From IMG/VR virus record IMGVR_UViG_3300024289_000099, positions 1 to 23,167 of that record: a stretch of 23,167 nucleotides of DNA; one strand, 5' to 3'. A program made the translations under genes and the position numbers. How positions within the stretch are numbered: position 1 is the stretch's first letter; each line of letters opens with the position of its first letter. Positions 1 through 9,500 of the stretch are shown one piece after another. The DNA is from a virus. The notes under the pieces are model-generated. The model made no database searches, had not been told where the DNA came from, and was given only the letters and a program-made list of their open reading frames with translations.

Positions 1-1552
1 CACCTGAGGGTAGCTGTAGCTTACCGTCATTCTTAAACTGCCATTGACTGGCTCCAGCATTTATCAAAACTTTGCCATAATAGCTGAGCCCTCCAGCCGA
101 TTGTCCGCCTGTGATAGTGACATCGCCGCCTGGTCCGTCTGTGCCATAGCCGCCAGCGAGGCTGATATAACCTCCAGTTGTTCCCTGGCCACCTTGACTT
201 TGAATATATCCGCCGGTGCCGATGTTGACATCGCCGCCCTTTTGATAAATGTAGCCTGGTGTTCCTGAACCTTGCACATCACCGGCTTCTACTCGAATAT
301 AGCCACCCTGCCCATCGCCAGGGCCATAGCCGCCACGTATCTTGATATCGCCACCATTGCCGTTGGTATCACCGCCGCGGCCTGCCCATAAGTAGATGTC
401 GCCACCTTCACCGCCGGTGCCGTCTTGGCCTTTACCAGGATTGATTACCAGTCGTTGTGCATTGTAACTGGTGGCGTCGGGTGTGGTGATAATAGCTTCT
501 TGTTGGCCGTCACCTATGTTTAGAGTATATCCTGTGATTGTACCGTTGGCAGTGTCACCGCGAGCCACTGAAATGAAAGGCAACACAGTCTGGCCATTGG
601 CTTTGAAAAGCCAGTTGTTGCCAGTGTAAAGTCCTATACCGCTGCCAGCTGTGCTGTAGATCTGCACAGGCTGTGTGGACGCATTGGCTGAACCAGGTAG
701 AGTTATACCAGTAGAGCCTTCTATGGCAGGATCGATGCGTATGCCCACTGTGCCGCCGACGCCGTTGCCACTGAACTCACCTATGGTCCATTCGCCGTCT
801 AACCAGGCACCTATATTGCCCATACCAAAACGCTGTTCGTTTATAGGCCAACCATCTCCGCTGTTATCTGGGAATGTCAATGTTCCGTCTGTGCCAAATG
901 TCCAAGTATTGATTCCTGGTCCAAATGTCGCTGTCTTAGGTCCATCGGAAAATCCAGTGATTACATTTTGATTAAAAGTGAACACCCAATAGCCAGCGCC
1001 AGTGTCGTGTATGACAGTCTGTACTGTGGCAGTGACTGGTGTACCCCACGCTGTCCTCACCGTAGCACCTGCTGTAACAGTCGTGCCCAATGTTGGGTAA
1101 TCGCTGTCTAACACAAACAGGCGCCAAACGCCAGGACCAAAAGTGTCTGCAGCAAATATTGTAACACTCTGTACCAGTGGATGAGATCCCACGGTAATGT
1201 CTATGGCAGAGTTACTTTGTAAGTTGCTGCCGCTGCCACCTTGTACTGGATCGCCATCTACTGTAAGATTGCCATTACCATCTAAGCTGATAGGAACATT
1301 GTTGATGTAGAGTGTGTTAAGACCCACGTACATGCTACGCCATTGGCGTGTAGGACTTCCAATATCATAGGTATTGTTAGTCTTAGGTAAAAGATGTGTA
1401 TCTACGTTTGATGGATCAAATATTGTTCCATCAGCTGCCAATGTGCTGTACAGTTCATTAAAGTTTGAGTTGACTTTGTTAAAGGCCGTCCTTAGGTTAT
1501 CGCCTGTGCGATCGTTAGCGGTTTGTCCTATGTTGATTGTTTGTTTTGCCAT
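1..1552 (-). CDS. Phage tail-fibre/appendage protein with Gly-rich repeats, 3' part outside window
   Basis: The frame opens with ATG at 1552 and stays open to the left edge, giving 517 codons plus one base, so the C-terminus is missing. A GGAG sits six bases before the ATG. The first ~35 residues (INIGQTANDRTGDNLR, then FNKVNSNFNELY) match the N-terminal module of the 2856-residue protein upstream in the same operon. Residues ~65-80 hold a fibre-type stretch (YDIGSPTRQWRSMYVG). Residues ~370-487 are a glycine-rich repeat zone with recurring GGDI/GGYI steps. The start lies 12 bases after the previous stop, so this is the third gene of the structural operon. Such Gly-rich zones are known in phage adhesins and fibres. 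The exact role here (adhesin tip, whisker or side fibre) is inferred, and a virion structural role is fairly secure. Confidence 0.85.
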   Translation of the reverse strand, partial: MAKQTINIGQTANDRTGDNLRTAFNKVNSNFNELYSTLAADGTIFDPSNVDTHLLPKTNNTYDIGSPTRQWRSMYVGLNTLYINNVPISLDGNGNLTVDGDPVQGGSGSNLQSNSAIDITVGSHPLVQSVTIFAADTFGPGVWRLFVLDSDYPTLGTTVTAGATVRTAWGTPVTATVQTVIHDTGAGYWVFTFNQNVITGFSDGPKTATFGPGINTWTFGTDGTLTFPDNSGDGWPINEQRFGMGNIGAWLDGEWTIGEFSGNGVGGTVGIRIDPAIEGSTGITLPGSANASTQPVQIYSTAGSGIGLYTGNNWLFKANGQTVLPFISVARGDTANGTITGYTLNIGDGQQEAIITTPDATSYNAQRLVINPGKGQDGTGGEGGDIYLWAGRGGDTNGNGGDIKIRGGYGPGDGQGGYIRVEAGDVQGSGTPGYIYQKGGDVNIGTGGYIQSQGGQGTTGGYISLAGGYGTDGPGGDVTITGGQSAGGLSYYGKVLINAGASQWQFKNDGKLQLPSG

Positions 1553-1564
1553 TTATCGCTCCGA

Positions 1565-3541
1565 TTAACCAAATGTCTCTAACTTACCATGCACACTGAT
1601 AACACCGCTTGCATTATAGAAAGTAAATGTAACTATGTCTCGTTTGTTAGCATTGCCTGTGGGTGGCGATCCACCTTGCCAGTACAGTGTAACACCAGTG
1701 TTACTACCATCTAGTAGAACGGCGTTTGGTATTCTTCCAGTAGCACCTTGTACTAAGATAAGAGTTACCACGGTATATTGTCCATCTAGCAGGTTCATAT
1801 TAGTGAAGTCTGCGTTGAAGTTACCTTGTAGACTAGTATGTACGAATGTATCACTTAATCTATAATCATGTTCTACTGTAGCTGTAGCACCAGCTATTGG
1901 TGCGTATACTCTTTTTACACCTTTAGCTATAGTAGTGTTTCTGATTGTCGTTGTTCCAACACCATTTGCACCCATGGTCAGTGCTGTGGCAGCACCACCT
2001 AAGGTCAATGTGGTTGGAGTACCCAATGCTGCAAATGTTGCGGCATTAGAATCTAGAGAACTGGTGCCCCAGTTAGCATTGGTTGGAATGACACTATGTA
2101 GGTCCCATGACCCATTGCTAGTACCGTTGTTATAAAGTACAGCTCTTTTATTACCGCCTGCTATGACACTGCCCACCTGTGTGGCATCATTGTACTGTAT
2201 AGTCAGTGTACCTGTGGAGTTGTTATTGAATACAAACAATGTTCCTGTAGGTAATGTAGTAGCATCTGGCAGCTTAAATGTATGATTGCTACTTCCAGAA
2301 AGTAGCTGCTGTTGATTTGAAGTTGATGTTAGTGTGGTAGTACCACCTGAACTGGTTGTTGCTGTAACTCCATTGACGAAGTTTTTAGCACTACCCCAGT
2401 TAGAGATTGTCAAGCTACCTAGTGTACCAACTGATGTTAGGCTTGAACTAACAACATTTGATGCTAGAGTAGTTCCGGTCAACAATCCGGCAGGAGCAGT
2501 TCCTGAAACGTTACCAGTTACGTTACCAGTTACATTACCAGTAACGTTTGCAAATACAGGACCGACGATACGTCCCATTACAGCATCTACTAGCAGTGTT
2601 GAATCGTCGGCAAAGATACTGCCATTGAGGTCTATCTTGTTGTTCAATGAAAGTACCATTGAACGTCCACTAGCATTAGTACTGATGTTTATTCCATAGC
2701 CAGGAGTAATGCTTAGTGTATCTGTATTATTAGTAGCAGCGATCAGCGGTTGTCCTGGAACTGATACGTTTCTAAATGTAAACAGTCCGCTGGCAGGTGA
2801 TGTATTATTAAGTGTAGCTATCTTTGTAGTAGGATCAACGCTGACACTTAAACCTGTGATAACGCTTATACCTCTAATACCACTGTTGGTGATAGTTACA
2901 TTACCTGTTGAGCCGCTAACTGTAATACCACTGCCAGCAGTGATCTGAGTCACTCCAGTGTTAGTAAAAATCACATTGCCGGTAGACGAGCTAACTCCAA
3001 TACCGGTTCCTGCTACAGCACCAGTGACTCCACTGTTACTAACAGTTAGAGTCTTAGTTGTTGGATTTGCTGTCAGTGTTATAGCTGTTCCTGACAACAG
3101 TTTTAAGGTATCATTGAACTGTCCTGCAACGATATTGCTGCTGTTATCGACATTAAAAGTCTTGAAAAATGTTTTAGATGGATCAATGATCAGTTCACCG
3201 CCTAAGGTAGTCGATGCTGGAAGTTCTACAGTACCGTTACTGCTCTTGATCTGCGCAGACCCTAGCCATATACCATTGTTTTCAGAACCAGGTGTTAGAC
3301 TTTGATCCTCTATGTACAATGATTTAAACGCTTTTCCACTATCACCTAACTGTAATGTGTTAGTTGCTGTTGGTATGATTGAACTATTAAAGTTGGTAAA
3401 ATCAGCCAGAGAAACATTATTTTCTGATAATGCTGTGCTGATCAGTGTGAAGTTTTGGCTGACTGCTTTTAGAGCATCGTCGACGTTGCTCCAAAGTAAG
3501 GGAGGACTTCCTGCGGTGATGTTTGTGTTTATTCCTGACAT
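1565..3541 (-). CDS. Phage tail-fibre-like structural protein (658 aa)
   Basis: The product has 658 residues and starts at ATG 3541, which shares one base with the stop of the giant gene (TAATG). AGGGAG lies upstream, so translational coupling is likely. Residues 1-40 are a divergent form of the N-terminal module of the two flanking fibre genes (DDALKAVSQNF). Around residues 170-245 a GSGITVSGSTGNVTITN-type motif recurs. Around 330-345 there is a VTGN tandem repeat, followed by a TLASNVVSSSLTSVGTL stretch commonly seen in phage fibres. From ~543 to the end is a beta-rich terminal domain ending in KLETFG, with a GSPPTGNANKRDIVTFTF segment typical of such ends. No enzyme motif was seen. It is probably a trimeric beta-structured fibre or appendage; the exact place in the virion is unknown. 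Confidence 0.85.
   Translation of the reverse strand: MSGINTNITAGSPPLLWSNVDDALKAVSQNFTLISTALSENNVSLADFTNFNSSIIPTATNTLQLGDSGKAFKSLYIEDQSLTPGSENNGIWLGSAQIKSSNGTVELPASTTLGGELIIDPSKTFFKTFNVDNSSNIVAGQFNDTLKLLSGTAITLTANPTTKTLTVSNSGVTGAVAGTGIGVSSSTGNVIFTNTGVTQITAGSGITVSGSTGNVTITNSGIRGISVITGLSVSVDPTTKIATLNNTSPASGLFTFRNVSVPGQPLIAATNNTDTLSITPGYGINISTNASGRSMVLSLNNKIDLNGSIFADDSTLLVDAVMGRIVGPVFANVTGNVTGNVTGNVSGTAPAGLLTGTTLASNVVSSSLTSVGTLGSLTISNWGSAKNFVNGVTATTSSGGTTTLTSTSNQQQLLSGSSNHTFKLPDATTLPTGTLFVFNNNSTGTLTIQYNDATQVGSVIAGGNKRAVLYNNGTSNGSWDLHSVIPTNANWGTSSLDSNAATFAALGTPTTLTLGGAATALTMGANGVGTTTIRNTTIAKGVKRVYAPIAGATATVEHDYRLSDTFVHTSLQGNFNADFTNMNLLDGQYTVVTLILVQGATGRIPNAVLLDGSNTGVTLYWQGGSPPTGNANKRDIVTFTFYNASGVISVHGKLETFG
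2509..2544 (-). repeat. 12-bp tandem repeat coding VTGN units
   Basis: Two identical 12-base units (CGTTACCAGTTA on the plus strand at 2509-2520 and 2521-2532) are followed by a third with two changes (2533-2544) and a fragment of a fourth. On the coding strand each unit adds one V-T-G-N step to the 658-residue fibre protein, near residue 335. Because the unit is a multiple of three, a gain or loss of copies would keep the frame. Confidence 0.85.
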
Positions 3542-6500
3542 TATGTTCTCCCTACCGCTATTTCAACAGTGCCAATATGATCACTGTCATAATCTTTTAG
3601 AGCCTTACCTACTACAGTTCCGACTTTAACATCGCCTGTGGCAGCTACAGCTACTCCTGGAATTCCTGATGTAATCAAGATGTCTCCTTTTTTAATCTTT
3701 CCAACTACTTTGCATGGAACACGACCTTGCAGCGCGACCAAGTTTTTAAATCCTGGACATGCTTCATACATGGTATAAGCAGCAGTATTAGATACAACAC
3801 CTGCTACTCTTGTATCTCCTTTGATATTAGAAGTTGTAACTTCTTTTTCACCACCAAACACAAGAACTGTACCTACTTCATATTCTTTATCACCTTCATA
3901 GTTTTCTGCAAGGTCAGCGGAATATGTTGCCTGCAATCTTGATTCGTTCGGTGAAGTGCCAGTCAATGTCCAACGTCCTGTTATAGTACCACTATTAGTA
4001 TTACCACCTGTGGTGATCGCGGTTACTTGGATGCTCGATGCTGTTATAGGAGCATCGGTACCACCGTCTTTGGTCTTAAACTGGTGTGTATCATTCCAAT
4101 ACAATGATTTGTTATCAGTAGATACTGTACCAGATTGTACTAGTATACCACCTACGCTGTTCCAGCCATAGTATCTAATATAGCCACCACTACCTGCTGT
4201 GGCAGTATCAATACTGGTATTGTTATCAACGTTGACCTTGCTGACGTTAATCTCATTGGCAGAGAAGTTACCGCTCGAGTCTCTGTTAATAAGTTTGTTG
4301 TTATCGGAGGATCCTGTATAGGCCGCTGACATTTCAACAACGGTATAATCACCGTCGCCGGTTCCGGTACCACCTGTCCTTCTCAAGAAACCTGTAGTTG
4401 AATATTGAGATTTCTTAATGGATCCGCCACTGTCAACTACAGTGGTAAAGTTTACCGCAGTAATATTGCCTGTGCTGATACTAGAGTTACCTAGTACAGT
4501 GTTAGACGCTATCTGTGAAATAGATGTCAACGGCAATGAGTTAGTTTTGATAGTGATCCAACCGTTGGTTGAAACAAACAGTGCATCATCGAAACTAGCA
4601 AGTCCTAGAGCTGCTTGGTTTATACCAGTAGCATTTGTTCTGGTAGTGGCAGCATTCATGTTTAACTTGCTTTGATCGATAGCTGCCGATCCTGAAACTT
4701 TACTGTTTGTGATAGTTCCTGCACCTACTGATGCAGTGATTAATCTAGTTGTAGGATTCAACGATAGTGTGATATCGCCAGTTACTGTGGCGTTAACAGC
4801 ACCAAAGCCTGTTCCTGTGAAACTTAACAGTTGACCGCTTGCGATGCTAGCACCAGAGAAGTCTTGGAAGTTGGCAAAGGTCATGCTCTGTAAGTTTACT
4901 GCGTCTAACGGGTTGACTGGGTTAGCGATATTGATAACCTTTTGGTTACCCATATCTAAGTTGGCCTTCATCTTCAAGGCGCCGTTAAGTGGTAGGAAAC
5001 CGCCTGTGTTGATCGGAATAACCTGGCTAGGATCAACCACCGCACCGTTGTGTGTTAGGCCCAATCTACGTTCGAGATAGATACGTGTCGCGTTTTGTGT
5101 TGGAACGGTATCTGTAGCGTTGTTGGCAAATGATGAGTCTGTTGAGAACTCACTGATTGGAACACCACGTTTAAATCCTAGACCGTCTAGGTTACTCAAC
5201 GCAATAGCAGCTGAGAACGACACCTTACCAGTACCTTGGTCAACGCTAAAGTATGGACCGACTCTAAAGTTACCATATTGGTCTGTGGTCACATAGAACA
5301 CACGACCTACTGTTTTTTCAATAACTTCCCCTGCTGCGTTTCTGGCGTTTACGGCTGGACCATAGATTTCGTTTGGATAGTTAGTATCTGCGTATGAACC
5401 AGTACCAATGTCCAGCAAATCGTGTCCTGTAACACGGGTCAACGCAATACGAATGGTCAGTGTACCGTTGGCGTTGGTAGTTCCTCTACGCACACCTGCT
5501 TTGAGAGTGATAGCTGAAGTATAAGATATTACACTGTCATTCAAACCAACTCCAGACTGCACACCAGTGACTAGATTGATCTGGCTAACATATACGCGAC
5601 CAAATGCTGTGTTAGTAACAGTTTCTGGATCGTACTTGGTGATTACATAGTTTACACCTTTCCAGTTAAACACAGAACCAGCTGCTCTTGATCGATCATA
5701 TGGACCTAGAGCGACCACAGCAAACCACGTATCTCCCACTCTGCCTCGTACTTTACTGACAGAGTGTGTACCTGCATTTAGTAAAGATGTCTGGATCGCA
5801 GTACCGCCTGGAGTTAGAGAAAGAGTAAAAGAAGTAGTAGTTAATCCTGATGCCAATACAAAGTAATGGGTTGTCGCGAGCAGTCCTGTAGGCAATGTTC
5901 CAGATGTTTCTAACTTGACTACATCACCGGCTGATAGTCCGTGTGCATAGGTTGATGTCAAGACGGCAGGTGAAGCTACACTTATAGTAACCGGAGTACC
6001 TCCTCCGAACACGGTATTAATAGTCCCAGATGCTGATGATACTGTAACAGGGTTATGTTTCGCTATACCTGGGATAGATCCTGAAGCATTAGATATCTGG
6101 AATATCGAAGTTAGTGCAGATGTGGCACTCAATGCTAGAGATGTGCTGCTTGGTATAGCCGCGATATAGTATTGTGTACCACTGGCTATGTTACCAAAGC
6201 CTGTACCAGTAAATGCTATAGGCTGTCCAATGCTCATTAGCCCACTGTTGGTTACAGTGACCGTATAAGCGGTAGCACTCATACTAGTTGATGCAACAGT
6301 CTGTGCGGTGTTAACGATCCACGATGCACCCGATCCGCTGACTATGTATGTGTTAGCTGCGATGCCGCTGCCACTCAATACCATACCTGCTATAATAGTA
6401 CCTGATGCAAGATTGGTAACTGTTAAAATGCTACTGCTGATACTACCTGTAAATGAAGCAGTAGTGATAGTAGTGGCGGTTGCAGTAGTAGTTACATGCG

Positions 6501-9500
6501 GAGTCGTTGATAATGTTATCTTACCACTAGATGGAATCGATCCAACATAATATTGTTGACCTGCTGTGATACCACCAAACGCACCGGTGGTCAACACGTT
6601 CATCAACCCTGCGCTAGTAGTGACAGAAAGTACTGATCCTCCGTTAGTAGCACTAATAGTTAACTGGGTACCGCTAATAATAGAGCTAACGTAGTAAGTA
6701 GTTCCAGAAGTCAGCCCACCGATCGGTGACGAACCCTGGGCTGTAGTGAACGATACTGGCATGTTTACAACCATACCTAGTGTACTAGTCACTGTGATAT
6801 AGTTTGTTAGTGCATCTGAGTTAGTTGCTTGAGTACTAATACCAAACTTGATCGGTGTGTTTACAGTCATGCCTGTAGTTGAACTTAATGTCACTTGGTT
6901 GCTAGTACCAGTGATAGTTGTCGAACTTACAGTTTGACTGATGCTGACGGTCCATGTTGAGCCGTTGCCGCTACCGCTGATATTGGAAACGATATATGTT
7001 CCAGAAGCAGTAGTTCCTCCACTTAATACCATTCCTGCTGAGATAGTACCTGACGATAGAGTTCCGACAGTTAATGTTGTGCCACTAATACTAGAACCAG
7101 TCATAGTCGCTGTGGTCTGTGCTGTGGCAGTGGCTGTTGTTTCTACAGTAGCGTAATCATTTGGCTGATACACTGTCATAGAAATATATTGATAGTTTTC
7201 TCTTAGTAGAGTGGTTGTTAACCCAGTTGGAGTATAAGAGAATGTTCCAGAGCCTGCTGAAGTCGTGGTAACTGCTCCACCGCCTTTAACTGTAGATATC
7301 TGGAAGGTATTTGATGTAGGGTTAATAACATAATACACCTGCCCTGCAGTAATACCAGTAGGTAATGTAGCTGTGCTACTAAAAGTCAACGAATAGTTTG
7401 TTAATAAACCGTGGTTATTTCTTGTAACGACTGCAGGACTTGCATTGCTAATAGTACAAGTAAACGGTGCATTAGGATCGTTATAGTCTGTGAACTGTAG
7501 AACACGATAAACGTTATTAGCAGCTTCAGTTAACACAAGACCAGTCGATGGTCGAACACTAACTCCAGACAGTGTACCAGTCAACATCAGTGCTTGGTTC
7601 TGTCTCACCGTCATTAATGTGCCATCATTGATCTGTGCATACAGACCAGATAGACCGCTGGCACCTGTAGTAGAGCCTAGCGTTAGACGTGCAACACCGG
7701 AAGGTAAGTCAGCACCTGTGTAGGCACTATTGATCGGATAACGATACAATATACCACTGCCATGATCGACTTCTAGTTCTGAGTTTGGAAGTGGAACATA
7801 TGTATAGTTGTTAATATAGACAATAACGCCTTGTGCAGAGTTTGCATAGTTTCCGCTAGGATAATAACAGGTCACTGATTGTGCTAGGTCATAGTATAAA
7901 TCTGTGGGTGTTGGAACTTCTAATGGATCGCTGCCTTCTGCGACAAGAGCATATACACCGTGCGCACTTGAACCTGCGATAGAACGTATCTGACCACCGT
8001 TGATAGAATAGTAAGATACTTGACAGTAGTAGGTAAACATTGACACAGCTTCTGTCAAACCGCCGTTGGTTACCATCACACCGTAGCCTAGGTCAGCGAC
8101 TTGTGTAAAGTCGTTTGACAGCATACTACGGTTACCCGGCATCAATAGTTCATAGACACGATTATAGGTATGTGTTCCTGAACCTGCCGAAGTTGTTGCT
8201 ACAGGAGTGATACTTCCTAATGTATCAGTGACCTGGAAAGAGTTCGCTCCAAGTCCGATTAAAAGCACATAATATCTCTTGCCCACAGACAGACCGGTTG
8301 GTAATGAACCTGTGGTTGTAAAGGTAATAGTGGCGCCGGCCTGAAGACCGTGATCGACTTTGGTAATGACCGCAGGGCTGCCGTTGCTGATGGTACAGGT
8401 CTGTACACCAACGTCTTTGGTATAAGGTGTTCCTGGATCAAACACGAATGTAGCCGTAGAACCGTTTACATTGTAGACCCAATCTCTAACGTAGTTTATT
8501 CTGTAAACACTGCCAGTGATAATAACTGAAGCAGGTAAGTTAGGGAATCTCTGAAGACCAGTAACAACGATTCTAGTTGAACTGATCTTGCTGACCATGG
8601 TAAATTCTAGGTTGCCTGCGAAGCCGTCGACAAACATACCGCCGGCAAACTGCTTGCGTCCAGTGGATCCGATAAATGAAGCACTTTCTTGACAGTATGG
8701 AGATTTAGCAAGGATTTGACCTGCAGGATCAAGAATCATCATGAACCCGCCTTGTCCTTGTGCTGTCATTCGACGTAGCATCGTAGCGTCGTTCATCATG
8801 AACACGTCAATCTTGTTATTATCTTTTGGAAGATTAACTAATGTTGATCCACTGACAATATCGATAATAGCATTAACTAAGTTAGTTACGATGGCTCTAG
8901 TACCACCTTCTGCTATGTAAGCATTATCGATGATCTGGGGTACTAGTTCTTGTGTGCTGTTGGTATAGAGAATGTTCTGTAGAACATAGTCAGTCAAGAC
9001 GATTAAATGATTCCACGCTGCCACGGTTTGATCTAACTGATCAGTGATGGCTTTTAGAGCACTAGCACTTTGGAAGTACTTTAACGCTGCTGAAATAGTT
9101 CTATTATACCCACCGTATCTAAGATCAAATATTAATGCTTCAACAATCAGACCCACGTCTCTCTTACATAGTTTTCTGTTGTAGGTAAATGTACCTGGAC
9201 TGTATGTTGCATTAAGATAAGAAATAACTTGATTTTGTATACTAACTGAAGCTGCTAAAGTAACAGTTCTATCGTTGGCCGCTACAATATTAGCGGCGTT
9301 AGCATCAATGGTTGGATCTACAGGAGAAGCTGCTGATGCTGCACCAACACCGTTGATAATGATATCTTTGATGATGTCAAACGCACTAGTAAGTGTGGTA
9401 GCTGATACACCGCTAGATGAAGCCGCAGGTAGAGTGGTCGTCTGTGAAGTAGTGTTAGAAGCTGATTTACCAGTCCATGATGTTTGATTTGATATTACAG

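Noticed and set aside
44-971. Open frames on the plus strand and another minus frame at 64-282
   Set aside because: They run across the partial fibre gene, whose frame is open through the whole stretch and carries clear fibre motifs. The alternatives are Ser/Ala/Pro-rich antisense by-products.
2334-3629. Plus-strand frames opposite the 658-aa fibre gene, with hydrophobic translations
   Set aside because: They are Val/Leu/Pro-rich reverse reading of Thr/Asn/Gly-rich coding sequence, without ribosome sites or recognisable motifs.
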